The notes under the pieces: generated by a model
What the model saw: the letters and a program-made list of their open reading frames with translations, nothing else
Databases searched by the model: none
What the model was told of the DNA's origin: nothing
Translations under genes and position numbers: made by a program
IMG/VR virus record: IMGVR_UViG_3300020477_000041
Span: 1-50,557 of that record
Length of the DNA stretch: 50,557 bases
Reading direction: 5' to 3' (one strand)
From: a virus
Part shown: piece by piece, positions 31,827 to 38,863 of the stretch
How positions within the stretch are numbered: the first letter of the stretch is position 1
Layout of the letters: every line of letters starts with the position of its first letter

Positions 31827-31846
31827 TAATTAGTACTAATTAGTAT
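31827..31846. repeat. Tandem 10-bp palindromic repeat, iteron-like
   Basis: CTAATTAGTA occurs twice in a row. The block contains the perfect palindrome TACTAATTAGTA. AT-rich tandem palindromes of this type bind replication initiators or repressors, but no partner is known here. Confidence 0.6.
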
Positions 31847-31987
31847 ACCTTGTATGATATGTATATACTACCTCCGCGCAGGAGTACCTCCTATTATACA
31901 CCTGAAATAGCATCTTGTCAAGTAAAAAATGCACTAAAGTTAATTTTTTTTATTTCTTTATGTAAAATCATCACACTCCTCCCCCCT

Positions 31988-32011
31988 CCTTCCATTACTA
32001 GGACATATTTT
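31988..32011 (+). repeat. Copy 2 of 24-nt intergenic element
   Basis: CCTTCCATTACTAGGAC then ATATTTT, 23 of 24 identical to 15555-15578. Here it is 135 bases upstream of the late promoter and follows a long pyrimidine run, as the first copy does. Confidence 0.7.
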
Positions 32012-32145
32012 ATTTTCTCTCTCTCTGTGTGTTAAAATCTACAAAATGTTAGAAAATACGTAAGATTTAGCTTGTTAAAGCATTACTATCTTTTCTTTTA
32101 TAATCAACAACTTATAAAAAATATTAACTTTTATTTATTTTTTAC

Positions 32146-32174
32146 TTGACAAAGTGCTAAATCATTGTTATAAT
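32146..32174 (+). promoter_or_regulatory. Perfect sigma70 promoter with extended -10
   Basis: TTGACA (32146-32151), 17-base spacer, TATAAT (32169-32174), preceded by TGT, giving an extended -10. It is the strongest-looking promoter in the window and should drive the packaging and structural genes. It overlaps the ATG at 32173, so that ATG cannot be the start of the following gene. Confidence 0.85.
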
Positions 32175-32295
32175 GTATAATAAGATGAAAATAATGTGCA
32201 GTCATATCTCCTCAAATCATTTATTTTTTATACAAAAGAGGGAAGGATTGATTCAACATTATTTTCCATCTTTCACACACACACACACAAACGCA

Positions 32296-32703
32296 ATGGA
32301 GATTATCATTTTTAATTTTTTTACAACTTTCACAAAAAGGATAATTTTATTTTTATTTTTATCTTGTGTTATTATGTTAGCTACCAACACTGTAGCTGCT
32401 GAAAGTTGGAAGAAAAAGGATATCATACACTCCAGCGTTGTGTGTTTAAATGAAGAGACAATTCTTGAAGTAGCACGACACGACTCTGAAAGCTTAGAAG
32501 GCACTGTATCTTTTATACGAAGAATGATTATAGAAGGACGGTGTGTGTCCTTTATGCAACCTGTAGAATTTCAAGTTGACGATACTATTCTTAATTACAC
32601 AGATTATTCTAAAAATAAAAGTGCAGTGCTACGTCTCAATCATCCTTATTCCGACAACAACCCATTTGGATTTGTAATTGCTTTGCATAAGCCAAGCGTA
32701 TGA
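32296..32703 (+). CDS. Small secreted or periplasmic protein (135 aa)
   Basis: I place the start at ATG 32296, after a 115-base leader that includes a CA-repeat; no strong ribosome site is visible, so the start is uncertain (TTG 32248 is an option). Residues about 14-33 (KRIILFLFLSCVIMLATNTVAA) are a signal peptide with a plausible cleavage at AxA before ESW. The mature part (about 100 residues) is mixed alpha/beta with two Cys, perhaps a disulfide. As first gene after the strong promoter it is made early and in quantity. No family recognised; superinfection exclusion or envelope action are guesses. Confidence 0.5.
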   Translation: MEIIIFNFFTTFTKRIILFLFLSCVIMLATNTVAAESWKKKDIIHSSVVCLNEETILEVARHDSESLEGTVSFIRRMIIEGRCVSFMQPVEFQVDDTILNYTDYSKNKSAVLRLNHPYSDNNPFGFVIALHKPSV

Positions 32704-32880
32704 ATGAAAGAGCTAGATTCTTTATTGGAAATGGTTATACGTATGGCATCTAAAGCGTGTAAGAATCCTTATTGTAATTGCGATGGATGCAAAGGATGTG
32801 ACTGTACTTATGTTTGTGTTAACGAAACTTGCAACTGCAACAAAGAATCAAAAGACCTTAATTCAACAAACGATGGCTAG
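32704..32880 (+). CDS. Metallothionein-like Cys-rich protein (58 aa)
   Basis: ATG 32704 gives 58 aa; a shorter version starts at ATG 32743 (45 aa). Residues 19-45 contain nine Cys in the order C-x4-C-x-C-x2-C-x2-C-x-C-x3-C-x4-C-x-C (Cys 19, 24, 26, 29, 32, 34, 38, 43, 45), with CDGCKGCDC in the centre and Lys/Asn/Gly between. The repeated CxC and CxxC motifs are the defining feature of metallothioneins, which bind Zn, Cu or Cd through thiolates. The stop (TAG) lies within the ATGGCTAG that starts the next gene, so the two are coupled. The next gene is a zinc-ribbon protein. Confidence 0.65.
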   Translation: MKELDSLLEMVIRMASKACKNPYCNCDGCKGCDCTYVCVNETCNCNKESKDLNSTNDG

Positions 32881-33034
32881 TAACGATAACAATTCGTATC
32901 AACACGACGATGGATTTGACACTAAAGAATTTCAACAGTGTACAAAATGTGAGTACATTCTTTATTTAGAAGATGTAGAAAAAAACCTTTGTCCTATGTG
33001 TGGACACGAAATAGTTTCAGAAGTATGGAGATAA
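32873..33034 (+). CDS. Zinc-ribbon protein (53 aa)
   Basis: Starts at ATG 32873, overlapping the metallothionein-like stop. It has an acidic N-terminus (about 18 residues) then QCTKCEYILYLEDVEKNLCPMCGHEI, a CxxC-x14-CxxC zinc ribbon. Small zinc ribbons bind nucleic acid or proteins. Together with the preceding gene this is a two-gene metal-binding unit directly upstream of terminase. An ORF opening further upstream at 32783 is not needed. Confidence 0.7.
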   Translation: MASNDNNSYQHDDGFDTKEFQQCTKCEYILYLEDVEKNLCPMCGHEIVSEVWR

Positions 33035-33076
33035 AATTAAAGAATATGAATTTTTATTTTAAAAATTGGAAATATC

Positions 33077-33517
33077 GTGTCTGGTAAAGCAATAGCTGGT
33101 ACACCATTTCGTACTGATCCAAAGCGTAAGCTTACAGAGAAGCAAGCAAGCTTCTTAGACGCTTTGTTTGAAAATGGTGGAAAGATAAGCGAAGCCATGC
33201 GTACAGCAGGATATAACACATCCAGATCAAAGCTTATGCAGTCTATGCGAGAAGAGATAGCAGCACGTACAAAGGACTATCTGGCTGTAAATGGCGTTAA
33301 AGCAGCAACAAGAATAGTAGAAGGCTTGGACGCTGATGGCACTACACCGCTGAACCAGATGGACATGCGTATGAAGGCTGCTGAGTCTATTTTAGACCGT
33401 ATTGGTGTGTCAAAGAAACAAACACAGGAGATTACAGGACAGGTCGTACATGGTGTTGTGTTGCTTCCTGCTAAAAATGAACTTAAAGACGTTACCTTAG
33501 AGGGGGAGACAATATAA
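33077..33517 (+). CDS. terS: Terminase small subunit
   Basis: 146 aa, GTG start 33077 with TTGGAAAT before it. KLTEKQASFLDALFENGGKISEAMRTAGYNTSRSK carries a helix-turn-helix of the small-terminase type (about residues 17-52) that recognises phage DNA; a helical multimerisation region and a C-terminal beta tail follow (VVHGVVLLPAKNELKDVTLEGE). Position one small gene cluster before the large subunit is standard. Confidence 0.75.
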   Translation: MSGKAIAGTPFRTDPKRKLTEKQASFLDALFENGGKISEAMRTAGYNTSRSKLMQSMREEIAARTKDYLAVNGVKAATRIVEGLDADGTTPLNQMDMRMKAAESILDRIGVSKKQTQEITGQVVHGVVLLPAKNELKDVTLEGETI

Positions 33518-33816
33518 TGCCTAGTAATATGACAGTAGCAGAAGCTTACGCGGTTAAACAAGAAATGTTGGATGCTAATAATGGTAAACCACCAACGAAT
33601 AGTCCAGAATATGACGCTGCTATGAAAATACTTAACGAAGCAAAAGAAGATCAAATTAAACACGCTAAAGATTTTGTAGCTACTGCTGATCCTAAAATGA
33701 AAAAAGGCGGTAAAGTAAAAAAGTACATGGGTGGCGGTAAAGTCTACACAACCCACAACAAACGCTACGCACACGGTGGCAAAGTATCAGGTAGAAAGGC
33801 TAAATACAATGGATGA
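33517..33816 (+). CDS. Small Gly/Lys-rich protein with GGGKV motifs (99 aa)
   Basis: Starts overlapping the terS stop by one base. The first 60 residues are helical (TVAEAYAVKQEMLDANN). The C-terminus is a string of KKGGKVKKYMGGGKVYT and YAHGGKV motifs, basic and Gly-rich. The same motif occurs in the next gene and in other proteins of this block. Probably a nucleic acid- or virion-binding accessory of packaging. No domain name. Confidence 0.5.
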   Translation: MPSNMTVAEAYAVKQEMLDANNGKPPTNSPEYDAAMKILNEAKEDQIKHAKDFVATADPKMKKGGKVKKYMGGGKVYTTHNKRYAHGGKVSGRKAKYNG

Positions 33817-34057
33817 AGAAGAAGAATTAGACAAAAAAATAAAATTTTTCAGAAAACAAAAAGCCCGCTCTAAAAAAATGTCGTTGGAACCAACGATACC
33901 GGGAGATACGTTGCTGACACCCTACCAATATGATGGATTGATTCGAGAGTTATTAAACAAGAAAAATAAAAAGAAAAAGAAAAATAAAGGTTTTCAAGGA
34001 ATGAAAGGCGGCGGTAAGGTCTACACGAACAACACTCGTCGCGCTAACTACAAATAG
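33809..34057 (+). CDS. Small basic protein with C-terminal KGGGKVYT motif (82 aa)
   Basis: ATG 33809 overlaps the previous gene by 8 bases; a frame opening at 33731 is not needed. The product is highly basic, with poly-Lys (KNKKKKKNKGF) and the C-terminal GMKGGGKVYTNNTRR, which mirrors the end of the previous protein (MGGGKVYTTHNKR). The shared tail suggests a common docking partner, possibly terminase or capsid. It ends 6 bases before the large terminase. Confidence 0.5.
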   Translation: MDEEEELDKKIKFFRKQKARSKKMSLEPTIPGDTLLTPYQYDGLIRELLNKKNKKKKKNKGFQGMKGGGKVYTNNTRRANYK

Positions 34058-34063
34058 TACATC

Positions 34064-35713
34064 ATGGCTCAAAGAGGAAGACCAAAGCTTAAACCCGGCG
34101 AAAAGGGCAAATATCAACAATCAAGCGTTCAAAAGAAGCGAGTTGAAGCAAGGCGTAATATTAAAAGACAAAAGGAAAAAATAGAACGCGCTGAAGCAAG
34201 CCTTAAAAAACTTACTAAAAAGAAAGAAAATATAAAAACTGCTGATAAAGTATCAAAACAAGGTGGAGTTATAGACGATGATTTCATTAACAATTTACCC
34301 GCTTCTGTACGACAAAACCTTGAGGACGACACAGAACTCGTATTCAGACCTAACGAAGGTCCACAAACCGACTTTCTTGCAGCGCCGGAAAAAGAAGTTC
34401 TTTACGGAGGTGCTGCGGGCGGTGGCAAATCATACGCGATGCTTGTTGATCTCCTGCGCTATGCAAATAATCCTAATCACAAAGCACTTCTACTGCGAAG
34501 AACACTTGCCGAACTCACGGAACTAATCGAACAATCAAGAAAACTTTATCCTAAAGCATTTAACGGAGCAGTATTCAGAGAATCAAAGTCTACGTGGATT
34601 TTCCCAAGCGGTGCAACAGCAATGTTTAGCTACGTAGACAAAGACCACGACGTAACACGATATCAAGGACAAGCGTTCACTTGGATTGGTGTTGACGAAC
34701 TAGGACACTATCCTACACCGTATGTGTGGACGTATCTACGAAGTCGCCTAAGAACCACAGACCCAACTATAGAGACTTATATGAGGGCATCAGCTAACCC
34801 CGGTGGTCAAGGTGGATGGTGGATTAAAAAGATGTTTATTGATCCTGTACCGCCAAACACACCGTTCTGGGCGATTGATCCTGAAACAGGAAGAACTTTA
34901 AGAAATCCACGAACTCAAAATCCGTTGTTTCAAAGAAAGTTTATTCCTGCAAGATTAACGGACAACCCTTATCTAGCGGAGTCAGGCGAATATGAATCAA
35001 TGCTTCTCAGTCTTCCTGAAGTTGAAAGACGTAGGCTACTTGAAGGAGATTGGGATGTTGCGGAAGGGGCAGCATTTTATGAGTTCGATAGATCAGTACA
35101 TGTTGTTGAACCATTTGAAGTTCCCTTTAGTTGGCCCCGTATACGAGCAATGGATTACGGTTACAGTAGCCCTAGTTGTGTCTTATGGGGCGCGGTAGAT
35201 TGGGACGGGACAATATGGGTGTATAGAGAATTGTACGAAAAAGGACATACAGGAGAAAGCCTAGCAAGTCTTATTCTTGCTTTAGAATACGACGATCCTC
35301 CTATGACGCAAAATGTTCTTGACGGGTCTTGTTGGTCAAATCACGGCACAGGACCAAGTATTGCTGAAACAATGATCCGCAACGGTGCAAGATTTATACC
35401 AGCGGATAGAAATCGCATGGCCGGAAAAATCGAACTTCACAGAAGACTTGATGAAGACAAGCCACTAAGTTCTAAAGGTGGTAACGGTTTGCGTATCTTT
35501 AGCACTTGTACAAATCTCATACGCACTCTTCCCACTTTACCTTTGTCTCGCACTAATTCAGAGGACGTAGACACTAAAGCAGAGGATCATGCGTATGATG
35601 CCCTACGATACATGTGCATGACGCGCCAGACCGGCTATGCAACCAGTTCGATGTTCAACTCTATTAAACAACAACAATCTTACGAACCCTCTAACCAAGT
35701 GTTTGGATATTAA
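34064..35713 (+). CDS. terL: Terminase large subunit
   Basis: 549 aa ATP-driven DNA packaging motor. After a basic, coiled N-terminal extension (about 1-70), the ATPase has Walker A GGAAGGGKS (115-123) and Walker B FTWIGVDE (Asp211-Glu212). The nuclease domain starts near AMDYGYSSPSCVLWGAVDWDG, with the first catalytic Asp in DYGYS, a further Asp in NVLDGSCW and the last acidic pair in EDHAYDALRYM. Length and motifs are those of a large terminase. The long basic N-terminus is unusual and could bind DNA or the small KGGGKV proteins. Confidence 0.93.
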   Translation: MAQRGRPKLKPGEKGKYQQSSVQKKRVEARRNIKRQKEKIERAEASLKKLTKKKENIKTADKVSKQGGVIDDDFINNLPASVRQNLEDDTELVFRPNEGPQTDFLAAPEKEVLYGGAAGGGKSYAMLVDLLRYANNPNHKALLLRRTLAELTELIEQSRKLYPKAFNGAVFRESKSTWIFPSGATAMFSYVDKDHDVTRYQGQAFTWIGVDELGHYPTPYVWTYLRSRLRTTDPTIETYMRASANPGGQGGWWIKKMFIDPVPPNTPFWAIDPETGRTLRNPRTQNPLFQRKFIPARLTDNPYLAESGEYESMLLSLPEVERRRLLEGDWDVAEGAAFYEFDRSVHVVEPFEVPFSWPRIRAMDYGYSSPSCVLWGAVDWDGTIWVYRELYEKGHTGESLASLILALEYDDPPMTQNVLDGSCWSNHGTGPSIAETMIRNGARFIPADRNRMAGKIELHRRLDEDKPLSSKGGNGLRIFSTCTNLIRTLPTLPLSRTNSEDVDTKAEDHAYDALRYMCMTRQTGYATSSMFNSIKQQQSYEPSNQVFGY

Positions 35714-35715
35714 AT

Positions 35716-35937
35716 ATGGCTAAGAAAAAAACTACAACAGATCACATTCCTTTTATCTTTCATTCTTTTGGTACAAACTTGAGTAAGTTTAACTTCAATC
35801 CTTATGATACGGGTGAAGAAAGAGCTTATCCGTACAAAGAAGTGGAGTACACAAAAAAGAAGACTGATTCTGCTGTTCCTAGTGCTGAACTGGACCTAGC
35901 AAGAATGGAAGCACTTTATAAGAAGTTTGATTGCTGA
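35716..35937 (+). CDS. Hypothetical protein (73 aa)
   Basis: Two bases after terL. The product starts MAKKKTTTDHIPFIFHSFGT and contains a Pro/Tyr-rich centre (NPYDTGEERAYPYKEVEY) and a C-terminal helix. No family recognised. It is likely a head-assembly accessory by position. Confidence 0.5.
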   Translation: MAKKKTTTDHIPFIFHSFGTNLSKFNFNPYDTGEERAYPYKEVEYTKKKTDSAVPSAELDLARMEALYKKFDC

Positions 35938-35939
35938 TC

Positions 35940-38588
35940 ATGGCTAAAAAAGATAAAGGTTTTATAGCTACTCGTAGAGTTCCAAAAGCTGATGCTGAAA
36001 AGTTAATTGGTTTTTTTCAATCATTTGGAGATGAACTTCCAAGTGTAAAAGATTTACAAACAAAAATAGAAAAAGAAACTATTACTGTAAGAGAAGCAAT
36101 TTTATTAGCTTTTTATAATAAAGGAATATCTGCTGATAGTGTTGATGATATTTTAATTACAAATTATGGTCGTGTTAAAGATGGAAATAAATTTAGGTCA
36201 AGAACAGATGCAGAAAAAAAATTAATAGAAAATTCATTGAAAAAGAACTTAGAAAAATATATAAACATTTCAAATAGCGATAAATCTAAAACAATAAGTA
36301 GTTGGATGAAAGGAATAATAAATTTAGAAACGTATTACGATAAAACATCGCAAAGTCTAGATTCTCCTTTAAAAACTGCATTTAATACTAATTTTATGGT
36401 GAACGATCTTTTTCAAGGTGTAACTTCTAGACCAGCAGCGGCAAGTATAATAGGAGATGTAGTCGATGCTGTCTCTTCAAATGTTGTAGGATGGCAATCT
36501 GAACCTCTTGTAGGAAACAGAAAACTTCCAAGTTGGCTTCCTGAATTTAAAACACTTAAAGTAGATTTATTAACAAAAGGAATAACTGCTCAAAAAAGAG
36601 ATTTAATTGGTGCTGAAGGAGCTGCTCCATCTATAGCTAAATCAGTTTCTCCCTCTAAACATTTTGAGACTCTTATAACTTCTTTACAAACTATTCCAGA
36701 TCAAGATATAAGAAATTTTATGTACATGTCTCATTTTATTCCTACAAGACTAGAAAAGCTATTTAATTTAACTTATGGTGCAGGAAAATCAATTCCTTAC
36801 TACGATCCTGAAAGACAAATGATTGTTTTTCAACCAGATTTTAGTAAATCAGGTACACTAGAAGAAAGTGGTATGAAAAAGTATCATAATTTTCAAATAT
36901 CTGATGCTATGGCTGCTTTTATTGAAAACATTAAAAATAGTAAAGGTTTACAAAATGGACAACGGTTATTTCCTGATGATGATGAAGGTAGTTTTTCTAA
37001 TAAAATTTCCTCTCAATTAGCTTCGCAAGGAGATGAAGGATTTACAAAAAGAACTCAATCACGAGACTACGATTCTTGGGGTAGAAGAGCTATTAAATAT
37101 GCAAAAGATATGAGAGCAGTAACTTCAACTTTTTATCTTGACACTTTTCCTGATATGTCAAATGCTTTAAAACAACTTATGGGACATGTTCTTAATCCAC
37201 AAAAAACTTCTGAAGGAAGAACAAATATACAGTCAGCTTATGGTGGAGTAATCGGTGATCCTAATTATATGGATGATGCTGCTAGAATGATGGAAAAACA
37301 AGAAGAACTGTTTATAGAACAATGGAGAGAAATGTATCGTGATGAAATATTTGAATATGAAAAAACAACAGGAAGAAAATTAGATTTACGTACAGGTCAT
37401 CTTCCTTTTCTTGTTAATGTTGATTTTAGTTCAGATGGTATATATAATAAAGATTTCAGTCTTGATTTAAGTAGATTACCAACTAATGTTGAAGGCTCTA
37501 TGGCTGGTTTAGATGTACTAAAAACAAACCTAAAAGATAATCGATTTATACAAAGACTTCAAAAAGAACTAGAGATTAGTTTTGAAGATGCTAAAAGTAC
37601 TAAACAAAATTTAGAACGTATCTCTCCGCACAGAGGCGGTATTTCTCCAGAAATTATTTACGATGAAATATTTAGTATGAATCCTGTAGATGAATTTGAT
37701 AGTGCTACAGATGCACGGAAATTCTATTTAACTGCATTTAATATGCTTGAAGATGATATTAAAGAAGAAAATAAAGCAAAACAACAAAAAGCACAAAAAC
37801 TACAACCTACGCCTGAAGTTAAAGAAACAAAAGTAGAGACACAACCAACGGATGAACTTGTAGAAGAACCTAAATCTAAAACATCTGAATGGAAAAATCC
37901 AGCAGATGTTTTGGATACATCAGAAAATCCTGACTATAAACCAGATCAGGGGATGCCCGACAGAATTTCAGATTGGTTGTACAGCCGACTTAGAGATGGA
38001 AACAAACTTAAAAATGTTATTGGTCCTATTATTGCAGGAACAGCAGCAGGGTTAGCATCTTTTCATCCTGTAACACGGCCATTAGCTGGTCCTCTTCTAA
38101 AAGAAGCTGGCTTGGAAACTGGTTTACAGACTTTTGATCCTACTACAATAGGGGAAAGACCAGAAGGAGGATTTGCACCGGATTTTGGTCTTCAATTACC
38201 GCAATCTTTAGATATGAATGAAATGGAAAACTATCTAAGAGCTGCTCAACGATTTGAGGTAAGCGGTGATCCTAATTTAGAAACTGCTGCTGATAGAATG
38301 TATGATCAATATGCTCAGAATTTTCGAGATCAAGCATCTATTGAAGCAAGAAACGATTTAGCTACTCATAAATATACAGAAGAAGACTTCACTACGTCTG
38401 CACTTGATAGATATAACTACGCTCAAAGTTTACCTAAACCAAGTGAAATGCCAGAAGTTAATCGTCAAAATTTACAAAAAGATTTTGGAAGAGAACTATT
38501 TCAAAAAGATACTAAGGGTGAAACACCTTTAGGAACATTAGAACAGTACGAAGAAGAAATGAGACAATTATTTGATTTACCCACTTAG
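35940..38588 (+). CDS. Large protein with tyrosine-recombinase-like domain (882 aa)
   Basis: The ATG at 35940 is 2 bases after the previous stop. Residues about 245-440 match the layout of a tyrosine recombinase: Arg270 with Glu272 (FIPTRLEKLFNL, the RxxE helix), a beta region with Lys303, AKDMR (Lys389-x-x-Arg392 where H-x-x-R is normal), LMGHV (Gly415-His416) and a Tyr434 in SAYGG. Spacings Arg270-Arg392 (122) and Arg392-His416 (24) are as in XerD/Cre; His-Tyr is 18 instead of 9. Residues 1-240 may hold the core-binding part. The C-terminal 440 residues are helical, Glu/Lys-rich, with a Gly/Pro segment at about 690-720. It lies between terminase and portal, an odd place for an integrase. 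See findings. Confidence 0.5.
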   Translation: MAKKDKGFIATRRVPKADAEKLIGFFQSFGDELPSVKDLQTKIEKETITVREAILLAFYNKGISADSVDDILITNYGRVKDGNKFRSRTDAEKKLIENSLKKNLEKYINISNSDKSKTISSWMKGIINLETYYDKTSQSLDSPLKTAFNTNFMVNDLFQGVTSRPAAASIIGDVVDAVSSNVVGWQSEPLVGNRKLPSWLPEFKTLKVDLLTKGITAQKRDLIGAEGAAPSIAKSVSPSKHFETLITSLQTIPDQDIRNFMYMSHFIPTRLEKLFNLTYGAGKSIPYYDPERQMIVFQPDFSKSGTLEESGMKKYHNFQISDAMAAFIENIKNSKGLQNGQRLFPDDDEGSFSNKISSQLASQGDEGFTKRTQSRDYDSWGRRAIKYAKDMRAVTSTFYLDTFPDMSNALKQLMGHVLNPQKTSEGRTNIQSAYGGVIGDPNYMDDAARMMEKQEELFIEQWREMYRDEIFEYEKTTGRKLDLRTGHLPFLVNVDFSSDGIYNKDFSLDLSRLPTNVEGSMAGLDVLKTNLKDNRFIQRLQKELEISFEDAKSTKQNLERISPHRGGISPEIIYDEIFSMNPVDEFDSATDARKFYLTAFNMLEDDIKEENKAKQQKAQKLQPTPEVKETKVETQPTDELVEEPKSKTSEWKNPADVLDTSENPDYKPDQGMPDRISDWLYSRLRDGNKLKNVIGPIIAGTAAGLASFHPVTRPLAGPLLKEAGLETGLQTFDPTTIGERPEGGFAPDFGLQLPQSLDMNEMENYLRAAQRFEVSGDPNLETAADRMYDQYAQNFRDQASIEARNDLATHKYTEEDFTTSALDRYNYAQSLPKPSEMPEVNRQNLQKDFGRELFQKDTKGETPLGTLEQYEEEMRQLFDLPT

Positions 38589-38607
38589 AAAAAAAAGGAA
38601 TAACATT

Positions 38608-38838
38608 ATGCCATACGGAAACAAACAGATGTACGGTAAAGATTACATTATGAATCAGATGTCCAAACAGGGCGAGATGAATGATGCAAACGAAAGTGCG
38701 CTTTACCGTGAAAAGGCTGAGTTTGATATGAAAATCAAACACGGTGTTCTTATTGAGGACTTTGGTAAAAAGGGTGGCGGCAAGAACGTAGATTCTAAAG
38801 TTCTTGGCAGTCTTGCTAGTAAATCTCCTCATAGCTAG
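38608..38838 (+). CDS. Small protein before portal (76 aa)
   Basis: ATG 38608 with AAAAGGAATAAC upstream. The product begins MPYGNKQMYGKDYIMNQ and is helical; it contains GKKGGGKN near residue 55, another form of the KGGGK motif. I see no enzyme features. Position just upstream of the portal suggests a small head protein. Confidence 0.55.
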   Translation: MPYGNKQMYGKDYIMNQMSKQGEMNDANESALYREKAEFDMKIKHGVLIEDFGKKGGGKNVDSKVLGSLASKSPHS

Positions 38839-38863
38839 AAAATAGTACGAAAGTAATCTTAAT

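Larger units (their letters stand above)
31414..32145. other. Long intergenic region without a convincing gene
   Basis: About 730 bases hold no supported gene; the only open frame (31850-32035, 61 codons) has non-native composition. The left part, to about 31735, resembles the accessory block in composition and contains a GGGGAGGG and a GGGGGGG run near 31707-31729. After that the DNA turns AT-rich. It contains a 10-bp tandem repeat (31827-31846), the second copy of the 24-nt element (31988-32011), and a GGAGTACCTCC palindrome near 31880-31890. It is a candidate for a genome end, packaging site or replication origin; none of these can be fixed from sequence alone. Confidence 0.5.

Noticed and set aside
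31850-32035. 61-codon frame in the intergenic region
   Set aside because: Non-native composition, spans the 24-nt element and has no ribosome site.
31414-32145. CRISPR array or integration attachment site
   Set aside because: The repeats are only two adjacent 10-mers with no spacers, and no duplicated core next to the tRNA was found.
32783-32872. Upstream extension of the zinc-ribbon gene
   Set aside because: It overlaps the Cys-rich gene in another frame and encodes a sequence with no relation to the ribbon; the ATG at 32873 is coupled to the preceding stop.
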